Shown here one piece after another: positions 34,879-44,420 of a stretch of 64,000 bases of DNA. Numbering within the stretch: position 1 is the stretch's first letter; each line of letters starts with the position of its first letter. Origin of the DNA: JAGVSR01 sp964589785 (lineage in GTDB: Bacteria; Pseudomonadota; Alphaproteobacteria; Rhizobiales; Hyphomicrobiaceae); NCBI GenBank assembly GCA_964589785.1, contig CAZPUQ010000005.1:124001-188000 (forward strand), written 5' to 3'. Position numbers and translations under genes: made by a program. The notes under the pieces were generated by a model. It saw only the letters and a list, made by a program, of their open reading frames with translations, ran no database searches and was not told the origin of the DNA.

Positions 34879-36084
34879 ATGTCCGTCACCCCGCATCTCT
34901 TCATCCCCGGCCCGACCAATATTCCCGACGCCGTTCGCATGGCCATGAACGTGCCCATGATCGACATGCGCTCGGGCGAGTATCCGAAGCTGACGCTGCC
35001 GATCTTCGAGGACCTGAAGAAGGTCTTCAAGATGAAGGACGGCCGGGTGTTCATCTTCCCCTCGTCGGGAACGGGCGCGTGGGAGTCGGCGATCCAGAAC
35101 ACGCTGAAGCCGGGCGACAAGGTTCTCATGAGCCGCTTCGGCCAGTTCTCGCTGCTGTGGGTCGACATGGCCGAGCGCTTCGGCCTCAAGGTCGAGCTGT
35201 GCGACGAGGAGTGGGGCACGGGCGTGCCGCTCGAGAAGTACGCCGACATCCTCGCCAAGGACAAGGCGCACGAGATCAAGGCCGTCTTCGCCACGCACAA
35301 CGAGACCGCAACGGGCGTGTCCTCCGACATCGCCGGCGTTCGCAAGGCGCTCGATGCCGCCAAGCATCCGGCACTTCTCTTCGTCGACGGCGTGTCGTCG
35401 GTCGGCTCGCTCGACATGCGCATGGGCGAGTGGGGCGTGGACTGCTGCGTGTCCGGCTCGCAGAAGGGCTTCATGCTGCCGACGGGCCTTGGCATTCTCG
35501 CCGTCAGCCAGAAGGCACTCGACGCCAACAAGGCGAACGGCGGCATGAGCCGCTGCTTCCTCGCCTGGGAAGATCACATCAAGACCAACGATGCCGGCTA
35601 TTTCCCTTACACGCCGGCGACCCAGCTCCTGCAGGGTCTGCGCTGCTCGCTCGACCTGATCGCCGCCGAAGGTCTTGAGAACGTGTTCGCCCGCCACCAT
35701 CGCCTCGCCAACGGCGTGCGTGCGGCGGTCGATGCCTGGGGCCTCAAGCTGTGCGCGAAGGAGCCGAAGTGGCACTCCGACACGGTGTCGGCGATCCTCG
35801 CTCCCGAAGGCATCGACAGCGCCCAGATCGTGAAGACGGCGTACTATCGCTACAACACCTCGCTCGGCGTCGGCCTCAACAAGGTCGCGGGCCGCGTGTT
35901 CCGCATCGGTCACCTCGGCTCGCTCGACGAGTTCATGGTCGGCGGCGTGCTGTTCGCGGTCGAGATGACGCTCAAGGACTGCGGCGTGCCGGTGAAGTTC
36001 GGCTCCGGCACCGGCGCCGCCGCCGAGTACTTCAGCAAGACGGCCACCAAGGCCGCCGAGGCTTTGAAGGCCAAGGCTGCCTGA
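34879..36084 (+). CDS. sga: Serine-glyoxylate aminotransferase
   Basis: PLP enzyme (class V) of the serine cycle: serine + glyoxylate to hydroxypyruvate + glycine. The 401 residues start MSVTPHLFIPGPTNIPDAVR; SSGTGAWESAIQNTL binds cofactor phosphate, FVDGVSSVGSLDMRM holds the Asp that contacts PLP, and the Schiff-base Lys is in SGSQKGFMLPTGLG. CTGGAGGAAAC precedes the ATG. First gene of the sga-mcl-mtkA-mtkB-ppc run. Confidence 0.96.
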   Translation: MSVTPHLFIPGPTNIPDAVRMAMNVPMIDMRSGEYPKLTLPIFEDLKKVFKMKDGRVFIFPSSGTGAWESAIQNTLKPGDKVLMSRFGQFSLLWVDMAERFGLKVELCDEEWGTGVPLEKYADILAKDKAHEIKAVFATHNETATGVSSDIAGVRKALDAAKHPALLFVDGVSSVGSLDMRMGEWGVDCCVSGSQKGFMLPTGLGILAVSQKALDANKANGGMSRCFLAWEDHIKTNDAGYFPYTPATQLLQGLRCSLDLIAAEGLENVFARHHRLANGVRAAVDAWGLKLCAKEPKWHSDTVSAILAPEGIDSAQIVKTAYYRYNTSLGVGLNKVAGRVFRIGHLGSLDEFMVGGVLFAVEMTLKDCGVPVKFGSGTGAAAEYFSKTATKAAEALKAKAA

Positions 36085-36090
36085 TAGAAA

Positions 36091-36119
36091 GCGGCGGCGC
36101 CATCCGATGGCGCCGCCGC
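36091..36119 (+). other. Strong intercistronic hairpin between sga and mcl
   Basis: GCGGCGGCGCCATC/GATGGCGCCGCCGC, a 14-base perfect inverted repeat starting 6 bases after the sga stop. Followed by ACTTCT rather than a U-run; may set the ratio of sga to downstream message or protect the sga 3' end. Confidence 0.6.
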
Positions 36120-36222
36120 ACTTCTACGTGAGGTCCGCCACCGTCCCGGCACGCCCGGGGCCAAGAGGGTGGCGTGCCCAGTCCAGCAATTTTGTTTCTC
36201 CCTGAACCCAAGGAAACGACCG

Positions 36223-37170
36223 ATGAGTTTCACGCTCTACCCGCTCAAGAAGCAGCGCCTGCAGCGCTCCGAGCTTGCCGTTCCCGGCTCCAACCCCACC
36301 ATGATCGAGAAGGCGCTGGTCAGCGCTGCCGACTACGTCTTCCTCGATTGCGAGGACGCCGTGGCGCCGCCCGACAAGGAGCAGGCGCGCAAGAACATCG
36401 TCCAGGCGCTCAACGACCTCGACTGGAAGGGCAACGGCAAGACCGTGTCGGTGCGCATCAACGGCCTCGACACGCACTACTGCTATCGCGACGTGGTCGA
36501 CATCGTCGAGCAGGCCGGCTCGAAGCTCGACACCATCCTGATCCCGAAGGTCGGCGTGCCCGCCGACGTCTATGCCATCGAGTGCATCGTCAGCCAGATC
36601 GAGGAAGCCAAGAAGCTTCCCAACAAGATCGGCACCGAGGCCCTGATCGAGACCCCGCTCGGCATGGCCAACGTCGAGGCGATCGCCTCGGCCAACAGCC
36701 GCCTTGAAGCCATGCACTTCGGCGTCGCCGACTACGCCGCCTTCAACAAGGCGCGCACGGTCGTCATCGGCGGGCTCAACCCCGACTATCCGGGCGACCA
36801 GTGGCACTTCGCCCTGTCGCGCATGACGGTCGCCTGCCGCGCCTACGGCCTGCGCCCGATCGACGGTCCATTCGGCGATTTCTCCGATCCGGCCGGCTAT
36901 ACCGCAGGCGCCAAGCGCGCTGCCGCGCTCGGCGTCGAGGGCAAGTGGGCGATCCACCCCTCGCAGATCGAGCTCGCCAATGCGGTGTTCTCGCCGACGG
37001 CCGCCGAGGTCGAGAAGGCCAAGCGCATCCTCGCGGCGCTGAAGGAGGCCGAGGCGCAGGGCAAGGGCGCCGCCTCGCTCGACGGCAAGATGATCGACGC
37101 AGCGTCCGAGAAGATGGCGAAGAACATCATCGTGGTCGCGGAAAAGATCGCCCAGAGCTCGGGCAAGTAA
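36223..37170 (+). CDS. mclA: L-malyl-CoA lyase
   Basis: Cleaves L-malyl-CoA to acetyl-CoA and glyoxylate, closing the serine cycle; CitE-like TIM barrel of 315 residues. RSELAVPGSNPTMIEKAL, FLDCEDAVAPPDKEQAR (metal-binding acidic residues), IPKVGVPADVY, ALIETPLGMANVEAIA and KWAIHPSQIELAN are the family motifs. AAGGAAAC precedes ATG 36223. It lies between sga and mtkA, matching the malate thiokinase genes downstream that make its substrate. Confidence 0.94.
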   Translation: MSFTLYPLKKQRLQRSELAVPGSNPTMIEKALVSAADYVFLDCEDAVAPPDKEQARKNIVQALNDLDWKGNGKTVSVRINGLDTHYCYRDVVDIVEQAGSKLDTILIPKVGVPADVYAIECIVSQIEEAKKLPNKIGTEALIETPLGMANVEAIASANSRLEAMHFGVADYAAFNKARTVVIGGLNPDYPGDQWHFALSRMTVACRAYGLRPIDGPFGDFSDPAGYTAGAKRAAALGVEGKWAIHPSQIELANAVFSPTAAEVEKAKRILAALKEAEAQGKGAASLDGKMIDAASEKMAKNIIVVAEKIAQSSGK

Positions 37171-37210
37171 GCCCGCGCACGGCTCCATTCGACTCAAGGG
37201 AGGTCCTCAC

Positions 37211-38380
37211 ATGGACATTCATGAATACCAGGCCAAGGAGCTGCTCTCGAAGTTCGGCGTGACGGTTCCTCGCGGCGGGCTCGCCTACAGCCCGGAGCAG
37301 GCGGTCTATCGCGCCAACGAGATCGGCGGCTCGAAGTGGGCGGTGAAGGCGCAGATCCACTCCGGCGCGCGCGGCAAGGCCGGCGGCATCAAGCTGTGCC
37401 GTTCCGACAACGAGATCGAGGAGGCCGCCGAGTCGCTGCTCGGCAAGCGTCTCGTGACCGTGCAGACCGGCGCGTCCGGCAAGCTCGTCTCGCGCCTCTA
37501 CATCGAGGAGGCCACCGACATCGACAAGGAGATCTATCTCTCCTTCGTCATGGATCGGGCCGCAGAGCGCATCGTGGTCGTCGCTTCGGCGGCGGGCGGC
37601 ATGGACATCGAGGAGATCTCGCACAGCCGGCCCGATACGCTGATCAAGGTGCAGGTCGACCCGGCGGTCGGCATGCAGGGCTTCCAGGCCCGCGAGGTCT
37701 CCTTCGGCCTCGGCATCGAGCCGGAGCTCATCGCCAAGATGGAGCGCACGATCCTCGGCTGCTACCGCGCCTTCCGCGATCTCGATGCCACCATGGTCGA
37801 GATCAACCCGCTCGTCATCACCAAGCAGAAGAACATCGTGGCGCTCGACGCCAAGATGAGCTTCGACGAGAACGCTCTGTTCCGCCGTCCGCAGATTGCG
37901 GAGCTGCGCGACAAGAGCCAGGAGGATCCGCGCGAGACCTACGCCTCCGACCGTGGTCTCGCCTACGTCGGCCTCGACGGCGACATCGGCTGCATCGTGA
38001 ACGGCGCGGGCCTGGCGATGGCCACGCTCGACATGATCAAGCTGGCCGGCGGCGAGCCTGCGAACTTCCTCGACATCGGCGGCGGCGCGAGCCCCGAGCG
38101 CGTGACGAAGTCGTTCAAGGCGGTGCTGCGCGACAAGAACGTGAAGGCGATCCTCGTCAACGTCTTCGCGGGCATCAACCGCTGCGACTGGGTCGCGAAA
38201 GGCGTCGTCGATGCCGTCAAGGAGCTTGAAATCAAGATGCCGATCGTCGTGCGCCTCGCCGGCACCAACGTCGAGGAAGGCCGTCGTATCATCGATACGA
38301 GCGGTCTCACGGTGATCAGCGCCGAGACGCTCGCGGATGCAGCCAACAAGGCTGTGGCCGCGGCGAAGTCCGTGTCCTGA
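37211..38380 (+). CDS. mtkA: Malate-CoA ligase (malate thiokinase) beta subunit
   Basis: ATP-grasp subunit that with MtkB makes malyl-CoA from malate, CoA and ATP. The 389 residues begin MDIHEYQAKELLSKFGV as in SucC; KAQIHSGARGKAGGIKL and LFVEINPLV-like MVEINPLVIT segments are present, and the CoA-ligase domain has INGAGLAMATLDMIKLAGGEPANFLDIGG cut across residues ~260-290. Assigned to malate rather than succinate because it lies between mcl and ppc. AGGGAGG precedes the ATG. Confidence 0.93.
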   Translation: MDIHEYQAKELLSKFGVTVPRGGLAYSPEQAVYRANEIGGSKWAVKAQIHSGARGKAGGIKLCRSDNEIEEAAESLLGKRLVTVQTGASGKLVSRLYIEEATDIDKEIYLSFVMDRAAERIVVVASAAGGMDIEEISHSRPDTLIKVQVDPAVGMQGFQAREVSFGLGIEPELIAKMERTILGCYRAFRDLDATMVEINPLVITKQKNIVALDAKMSFDENALFRRPQIAELRDKSQEDPRETYASDRGLAYVGLDGDIGCIVNGAGLAMATLDMIKLAGGEPANFLDIGGGASPERVTKSFKAVLRDKNVKAILVNVFAGINRCDWVAKGVVDAVKELEIKMPIVVRLAGTNVEEGRRIIDTSGLTVISAETLADAANKAVAAAKSVS

Positions 38381-38399
38381 GGGAAGAGGAGCAGGTCTC

Positions 38400-39296
38400 A
38401 TGGCGATCTTCATCAACGAGAATACCCCGATCCTCATCCAGGGCTTCACGGGCCGCATCGGCACTTTCCATGCCCAGGAGATGATCGACTACGGCTCCAA
38501 CGTGGTCGGCGGCGTAACGCCCGGCAAGGGCGGCGCCACGCACCTCGGACGTCCGGTCTTCAACACCGTCAAGGGCGCGGTGCAGGAGACGGGCGCGGAG
38601 GCCTCGATCGTGTTCGTGCCGCCGCCGTTCGCGGCCGACGCGATCATGGAGGCGGCGGACGCCGGCATCAAATACTGCGTCTGCATCACCGACGGCATTC
38701 CGGCGCAGGACATGATCCGCGTGAAGCGCTACATGCGCCGGTACAAGAAGGAGAGCCGCATGGTTCTCACCGGGCCGAACTGCGCCGGCACGATCTCGCC
38801 CGGCAAGGCGATGCTCGGCATCATGCCCGGCCACATCTACATGCCGGGCCGCGTCGGCATCGTCGGCCGCTCGGGCACGCTCGGCTATGAGGCCGCAGCC
38901 CAGCTCAAGGATCTCGGCATCGGCGTGTCGACGTCGGTCGGCATCGGCGGCGACCCGATCAACGGCTCCTCGCACCGCGACATCCTCGAGCACTTCGAGA
39001 GCGATCCGGAGACGGATGCGGTGCTGATGATCGGCGAGATCGGCGGGCCGCAGGAGGCGGAGGCCGGCCAGTGGGCGAAGGCCAACATGAAGAAGCCCGT
39101 CGTCGCCTACATCGCGGGCCTCTCGGCGCCCAAAGGCCGCCGCATGGGCCACGCCGGCGCCATCGTCTCGGCGTTCGGCGAGTCGGCGGCGGAGAAGGTC
39201 GAGATCCTCAAGGGCAGCGGCGTGACGATCGCTCCGACGCCGTCGGAGATGGGCGCCACCATCGCCAAGGTGCTCGCCGCCCGCAAGGCCGCCTGA
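38400..39296 (+). CDS. mtkB: Malate-CoA ligase (malate thiokinase) alpha subunit
   Basis: 298-residue CoA-binding and phospho-His subunit. MAIFINENTPILIQGFTGRIG starts the Rossmann fold; TGPNCAGTISPGKAMLGIMPG and GRSGTLGYEAA follow; the phospho-His is in RRMGHAGAIVSAFGE. GGAAGAGGAG precedes the ATG. It follows mtkA by 19 bases, so the two subunits are made together. Confidence 0.93.
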   Translation: MAIFINENTPILIQGFTGRIGTFHAQEMIDYGSNVVGGVTPGKGGATHLGRPVFNTVKGAVQETGAEASIVFVPPPFAADAIMEAADAGIKYCVCITDGIPAQDMIRVKRYMRRYKKESRMVLTGPNCAGTISPGKAMLGIMPGHIYMPGRVGIVGRSGTLGYEAAAQLKDLGIGVSTSVGIGGDPINGSSHRDILEHFESDPETDAVLMIGEIGGPQEAEAGQWAKANMKKPVVAYIAGLSAPKGRRMGHAGAIVSAFGESAAEKVEILKGSGVTIAPTPSEMGATIAKVLAARKAA

Positions 39297-39324
39297 CCGG
39301 CGCGCCTCGCGCACTGAGATGATT

Positions 39325-39357
39325 GCCGTCCGCATTCCTGATAAGACTGCGGACGGC
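39325..39357 (+). other. Hairpin between mtkB and ppc
   Basis: Perfect 10-bp inverted repeat GCCGTCCGCA/TGCGGACGGC with a 13-base loop, 28 bases after the mtkB stop. No U-tract. Candidate for mRNA processing or partial termination before ppc. Confidence 0.5.
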
Positions 39358-39532
39358 CAACAACAAGAACGATCGCAAGAACGGGCAAGCAAGCATCCGG
39401 ACCGCGGGCCGTCCGCGAACTGGCGCGCGATCTGGCCCATGACGGAGCTCGCAAGCCGCCGCTTGGCTCCGGCCTGGACTCAAGCGAGATCCGGGCTTTG
39501 AGCCGACCCGCTCCCTGCTGGAGGAATGCCGC

Positions 39533-42391
39533 GTGGACACCATCAATACGCAGATAGAGGCCCTCGACGAGTTCAAGCTGCGTGATGAGCTGAAGGCGAT
39601 GCGGGCCCAAATCCCCGATGCCCCGGGGCTGAACCCCATCGTCAATATCGCGTTCTACCTGTCCCGCAGCCTGGAATCCGGCAAGATCAGCTTCGAGGAG
39701 CTCAAGGCGCTCGCGGGGCGGCTAATGGACCGGGCCTGCGTGCGCCGCGCCGAGCGCCTGCGCGACCAGATCGGCTACGTCGACAACCAGACGACGATCC
39801 GGGATTTTTCCGGCTTCGTCGCCACGACAATCGCCGCGGAAAAAGACGCCGACGCGGCCTTCGCGAAATTCAAGGAGCGGTGGGGCCGGGCGCGCGGTGG
39901 CATCGTGTTCACGGCCCATCCGACCTTCGGTCTGTCCGACGCCTTGAGCCGCCGCATGGTCGAGATCGCGTCGGGCGAGGTCGCCGGCGAGCCCGTCATC
40001 GGGCTCCCCCACCGCCCGGACAGCCCGATCACGCTCGACTACGAGCACAAGCGCGTGCAGGCCTGCATCCAGAACCTCCGCGACGCCTTCGAGGAGCTGC
40101 TCAACGGCTTCTACTCGGTTGCGGCCGGCCAATTCGGCGAGCGCGCCTACAAGTTCAGGCCGAAGATCGCCACGGTTGCGTCCTGGGTCGGCTATGACCT
40201 CGACGGACGCACCGACATCAAGTGGACCCACTCCTTCGTGCTGAAGCTGCAGGAGAAGGTTGCGGCGCTGCATGACATCCGGGCGCGCTTCATCATCCTC
40301 AAGCATCGCCTGCCGGATGAGGCCGAGGCGCAGCGCATCGCCCGCCAGGTCGTGGCCAAGCTCGACCTCGCCATCGCGTCGGCCCAAAAGCAGCTCGACG
40401 GCCTCGTCGCCGCGCTGAGCGGCAAGCAGAAGCTGTCGGACGCGGCCAACATCATCACCGAGGCCGACAGCTACAATCTGACTTCGCCGCAGCCCGTCAT
40501 CGCGCTGCTCGACCACCTCATCGACGCGGTGCCGCAGGCGACCTCGAAGCGGGAGATCGCGGCGCTCGCGAGCCTCTTCGATCAGACCGGCATGGGCACG
40601 TCGCACATCCACCTGCGCGTCAATGCCGTGCAGCTCAACAACGCCTTCCGCGCCTTCGTCCACGAGCCGTGGACGCGCGATCTGACCGAGCGCCAGGCAT
40701 TGGCGCGGATCGTGGAGATGATCCGGACCGCCGGCAAGGAAACGGTGAACTTCGAGACGCTCGATCTCGAAACCGCGACCGCCATCCGGCAGTTCGCGCT
40801 GGCGGCGCAGTTCCACAAGCACGTCGATCGCGAGACGCCCATCCGCTATCTCATCGCGGAGTGCGAAAGCCCCGCGACCATGCTGATCGCGCTTTTCTTC
40901 GCCAAGCTGTTCGGCGTCGAGCACGTCGTCGACATCTCGCCGCTGTTCGAGACGCCGGCGGCGCTGGAGACGGGCGCGCGCCTCATCGAGCGCCTGCTCG
41001 AGGAGGAGGCCTACAAGGCCTATGTGCGCGGTCGTAAGAGGCTTTGCATCCAGACCGGCTTCTCGGACGCCGGCCGCTTCATCGGCCAGATCGCGGCGAC
41101 GCTGTCGATCGAGCGCCTCCATCAGGGCCTCGCCGAGGTGCTCGACGCCGACGAGCTTGGCGGCGCGGAGCTCCTGATCTACTCGACGCACGGCGAGTCG
41201 ATGGGTCGCGGCACGCATCCGGGACACATGTCGACGCGGCTGCAGTACGTCTTCTCGCCGAACGCCCGCCGCCGCTTTGCCGATGCGGGGATCCCGCTGA
41301 AGCACGAGACGAGCTGGCAGGGCGGCGACGGCTACCTCTATTTCGCGACCAAGCCGCTCGCCATGCGCGGGCTCGCCACCGTGATCATGGACGGCGAGGT
41401 GCCCGGCGGCGTCGAGGACGAATTCTACGACGAGTCGAACCTGGCGCTGGATTTCCTGCTGCGGCTGCGCGCCTATCAGCAGGATCTCTTCGCGCATCCC
41501 GGCTACCGCGCCGTGCTCGGCGCCTTCGGCCCCAACCTTCTTTTCAAGACGGGGTCACGCCCGGTGAAGCGCCAGATGGAGGGCGCATCGACGGCCGACC
41601 GCGGCGACCCGGCCCGCATGCGCGCCATTCCGAACAACGCCATCCTGCAGCAGTTCGGCTACATCGCCAACGTCGTGGCGGGGCTCGGCGCCGCCGTCGG
41701 CTCGGAGCGCGAGCGGTTCGTGGAGGTCGCGAAGTCCTCCGCGCGCCTGCGTCCGCTCATTGAGATGGTGGCGCGCGGCAAGCAGCTCTCGAGCCTCAAC
41801 GCCATGGGGGCCAATGCCACCGTGTTCGATCCGGGCTTCTGGGCGATGCGGGCCTCGTGGGGGCGCGAGCCGCATCTGGCGCCGGCCTTCAAGACGCTGT
41901 CGACCTTCCTCCTGGAGGACGAGCGCAACGCGGCGATCAACGGTCTTGTCCACGAGCTGCGCCTCGATGCGATCGACCTGCACACGCTGCTGGAGGATAT
42001 CGGCATCGACGGCGGCAAGATCCCCGACGAGAATCGCCTGGAACTCGACCTCCTGCAGGCAATCCGGCTGGCGCTCATCATGCGCGTCTTCATCCTCGCG
42101 GCGCAGCTTCCGAGGTTCACGACGCGCGACGTCAGCCACGCGCAGATCTTCGCCTCCGCGCTGACGCTGGAGATCCCCGAGGTTATCTCCGTCATGCGGC
42201 AGGCTTTTCCCAAGCGTGCCTCGGCGGTCGAGGAGACGGCCGCCTTCCACGAGAAGGCCACCTACCTGCCGCAAGGCATCGACGACTACGGCCGTATCGA
42301 GACGGAGATCCTGGAGCCGATGGAGCAGGCCTACGAGTTCATCCGCGAGATCGGCACCGGCATCTCGCACCACTTCGGCGCCTTCGGCTGA
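39533..42391 (+). CDS. ppc: Phosphoenolpyruvate carboxylase, divergent type
   Basis: Fixes bicarbonate onto PEP to give oxaloacetate; the CO2-fixing step of the serine cycle. 952 residues, GTG start with CTGGAGGAA upstream. The first catalytic motif is intact: VFTAHPTFGLSDALSRR with His 129. The glycine-rich loop, usually FHGRGG-x-x-GRGG, reads THGESMGRGTHPGH (His 553), two residues shorter and lacking the first Arg. The GYSDSxKD motif reads GFSDAGRFIG. These changes suggest a subfamily with altered regulation or mechanism. Its place after mtkB supports the PEPC call. Confidence 0.88.
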   Translation: MDTINTQIEALDEFKLRDELKAMRAQIPDAPGLNPIVNIAFYLSRSLESGKISFEELKALAGRLMDRACVRRAERLRDQIGYVDNQTTIRDFSGFVATTIAAEKDADAAFAKFKERWGRARGGIVFTAHPTFGLSDALSRRMVEIASGEVAGEPVIGLPHRPDSPITLDYEHKRVQACIQNLRDAFEELLNGFYSVAAGQFGERAYKFRPKIATVASWVGYDLDGRTDIKWTHSFVLKLQEKVAALHDIRARFIILKHRLPDEAEAQRIARQVVAKLDLAIASAQKQLDGLVAALSGKQKLSDAANIITEADSYNLTSPQPVIALLDHLIDAVPQATSKREIAALASLFDQTGMGTSHIHLRVNAVQLNNAFRAFVHEPWTRDLTERQALARIVEMIRTAGKETVNFETLDLETATAIRQFALAAQFHKHVDRETPIRYLIAECESPATMLIALFFAKLFGVEHVVDISPLFETPAALETGARLIERLLEEEAYKAYVRGRKRLCIQTGFSDAGRFIGQIAATLSIERLHQGLAEVLDADELGGAELLIYSTHGESMGRGTHPGHMSTRLQYVFSPNARRRFADAGIPLKHETSWQGGDGYLYFATKPLAMRGLATVIMDGEVPGGVEDEFYDESNLALDFLLRLRAYQQDLFAHPGYRAVLGAFGPNLLFKTGSRPVKRQMEGASTADRGDPARMRAIPNNAILQQFGYIANVVAGLGAAVGSERERFVEVAKSSARLRPLIEMVARGKQLSSLNAMGANATVFDPGFWAMRASWGREPHLAPAFKTLSTFLLEDERNAAINGLVHELRLDAIDLHTLLEDIGIDGGKIPDENRLELDLLQAIRLALIMRVFILAAQLPRFTTRDVSHAQIFASALTLEIPEVISVMRQAFPKRASAVEETAAFHEKATYLPQGIDDYGRIETEILEPMEQAYEFIREIGTGISHHFGAFG

Positions 42392-42421
42392 TGTGCGCGA
42401 AAGGGCGCTGAGCGCAGCTTG

Positions 42422-42450
42422 AGGGGCGCCGTCGGCGCCCCTTCCCTTTT
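42422..42450. terminator. Terminator after ppc
   Basis: AGGGGCGCC/GGCGCCCCT stem (42422-42430, 42434-42442) with a GTC loop followed by TCCCTTTTGTG; lies between the convergent ends of ppc and dctM. Confidence 0.8.
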
Positions 42451-42465
42451 GTGCTGCTCACACGC

Positions 42466-43791
42466 CTACATGAGCCCGAGCCAGCGCGGCAGGCTGAGGG
42501 AGAGCGCCGGCCAGTAGGTGACGAGCACGAGAAAGCCCAGCATGGCGGCGAGCCAGGGCAGGACGGCACGGGATGTTTCGGTGAGGCCCAGCCGGGCGAC
42601 GCCGCTCATGACATAGAGGTTGAGCCCGACCGGCGGCGTGATCATGCCGATCTCCATGTTGACGACCAGGATGATCCCGAAGTGGACGGGATCGATGCCG
42701 AGCTTGGCCGCCACCGGAAAGAGGATGGGCGCCATGATGAGGATGATGGAAGCCGGCTCCATCATCGTGCCGGCGACGAGCAGCAGAATGTTGACGACGA
42801 GGAGGAACGTGATCCAGTTGAACCCTTGCGCGACGATCCAGTCGGCGATGGCCTGCGGGATGTGCTCGTGCGTCAACAGGAACGAGAACAGCATCGCGTT
42901 CGTGATGATGTAGAGCAGCATCGCGCTCATGTTGGCCGCCGCCAGCAGGACCTTTGGAATGTCCTTCCAATCGAGGTCGGAGTAGACGAACTTCGCGACG
43001 AAGAAGGCGTAGACGGCGCTGAGCGCCGCCGCTTCCGTCGGTGTGACGAAGCCGCCGTAGATTCCGCCGAGCACCACCGCGATCAGGGCGAGGCCCCAGA
43101 CACAGTCCGCCAGCGCCGCGAAAGTCTCGCGCCACGAGGCGCGGGGCGCGCGCGGATAGCCCTCCCGCACCGCGATGCGCCAGGTGACGACGCCGAGCAC
43201 GACGGCGAGCAGGATGCCCGGGACCACGCCGGCCATGAAGAGATCGTCGACGGAGGGAGCGGACACGCGCTGCCCGTCCGGGCCCCTCGCCGCCATGCCC
43301 GAGGTCGCCAGCGCGTAGAGGACCATCACGATCGACGGCGGAATGAGGATGCCGAGCGTGCCGGACGAGGCGATGACGCCCGCGCCATAGCGCGGCGGAT
43401 AGCCTTGCGCCGCCATGGCGGGAATGAGGATCGATCCGATCGCGATGGCGGTCGCGGGGGAGGACCCCGAGATCGCGGCGAAGATCGCGCAGGCGAGGAC
43501 CGAGGCAATGCCGAGTCCGCCCGGCCAGTGGCCGGTCATGGCGACGGCGAAGCGGATCATCCGCCGGGCGACGCCGCCGTGCGTGAGGAAGGCGCCGGCG
43601 AGGATGAAGAACGGCACGGCCATGATCTCGAACTTCTCCATGCCCGTGAAGAGCTTCAGCGCCACGGCATCGAGCGGAACCTCGGTGATCGTGAAGAGCA
43701 CCGTCAGCACCGTGAGGCCGAGGGCAATGGAGACCGGCGTGCCGGTGAGGAGCAGGAGAACGAGAAGGCCGAAGATCAAGGCGGACGTCAT
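42466..43791 (-). CDS. dctM: TRAP transporter large permease (DctM)
   Basis: 441 residues with about 12 hydrophobic helices; the transport subunit of a sodium-driven tripartite ATP-independent periplasmic transporter. Typical segments are GTPVSIALGL, FFILAGAFLTHGGVARRMI, AISGSSPATAIAIGSILIPAM, and PPVGLNLYVMSGVA near the end. It overlaps the dctQ stop region by 4 bases (ATGA), so the dctP-Q-M genes are one operon. Confidence 0.94.
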   Translation of the reverse strand: MTSALIFGLLVLLLLTGTPVSIALGLTVLTVLFTITEVPLDAVALKLFTGMEKFEIMAVPFFILAGAFLTHGGVARRMIRFAVAMTGHWPGGLGIASVLACAIFAAISGSSPATAIAIGSILIPAMAAQGYPPRYGAGVIASSGTLGILIPPSIVMVLYALATSGMAARGPDGQRVSAPSVDDLFMAGVVPGILLAVVLGVVTWRIAVREGYPRAPRASWRETFAALADCVWGLALIAVVLGGIYGGFVTPTEAAALSAVYAFFVAKFVYSDLDWKDIPKVLLAAANMSAMLLYIITNAMLFSFLLTHEHIPQAIADWIVAQGFNWITFLLVVNILLLVAGTMMEPASIILIMAPILFPVAAKLGIDPVHFGIILVVNMEIGMITPPVGLNLYVMSGVARLGLTETSRAVLPWLAAMLGFLVLVTYWPALSLSLPRWLGLM

Positions 43792-44420
43792 GAGGGTGCC
43801 CGCTCCCCTGCTGGTTCGGGTCTGAGGTCTGCGCCGGGATCGTGATGCGGCAACGCCCCCGTGCGGGCGAAATGCGCGGCCACCTGCAGGAACCGGAAGC
43901 ACATCAGGAAGGAACCGAGAGGCAGGCAGAGATAGACGATCCACATGGGGGCCTCGAGCACCGCCGAGACCTGACCGGCGTGGAACAGATGGGTGACGAG
44001 CCGCGCCCCGAGCAAACCGACGATGGCGGTGAAGAGCGCGCCGCAGAAGAGGCCGAACAGGATGGTGCGGTGGCGCCAGGCCGGCGGCATCCGGTTGACG
44101 AGGATATCCACGCCCACGTGAATTCCGGTGCGGACGCCATAGGCGGCTCCGAACTTCGCCATCCAGACGAAGAGATAGATGCAGAGCTCCTGGGCCCATG
44201 TGAGCCGGAGGGGCAGCACCCGGAAATAGAGCGCGCGCAGGGCGTCCGAGAGCCCCGGGTAGCCGGCCTCGCGCGCCGTCGCGACAAGCCCGCCCAGATG
44301 CGACATGGAATAGCGATGCACGACGGCGACGAAGACGACGGCCGTGGCGAGCCCCATGAGCGTCGCGATGAGGGTTTCCTCGAACCGGTCGAGCCAGCGC
44401 AGACCCGGACCGGACCTCAT
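43788..44420 (-). CDS. dctQ: TRAP transporter small permease (DctQ)
   Basis: 210 residues with four hydrophobic helices; membrane partner of DctM. RFEETLIATLMGLATAVVFVAVVHRY, LTWAQELCIYLFVWMAKFGAAYGVRTG and HVGVDILVNRMPP match the DctQ pattern. The start overlaps the dctP stop by 4 bases. A loop between helices 1 and 2 is longer than usual. Confidence 0.9.
   Translation of the reverse strand: MRSGPGLRWLDRFEETLIATLMGLATAVVFVAVVHRYSMSHLGGLVATAREAGYPGLSDALRALYFRVLPLRLTWAQELCIYLFVWMAKFGAAYGVRTGIHVGVDILVNRMPPAWRHRTILFGLFCGALFTAIVGLLGARLVTHLFHAGQVSAVLEAPMWIVYLCLPLGSFLMCFRFLQVAAHFARTGALPHHDPGADLRPEPAGERAPS

Noticed and set aside
37211..39296. mtkAB as succinyl-CoA synthetase sucCD
   Set aside because: Placement between malyl-CoA lyase and PEP carboxylase, without mdh or sucAB, favours malate thiokinase.
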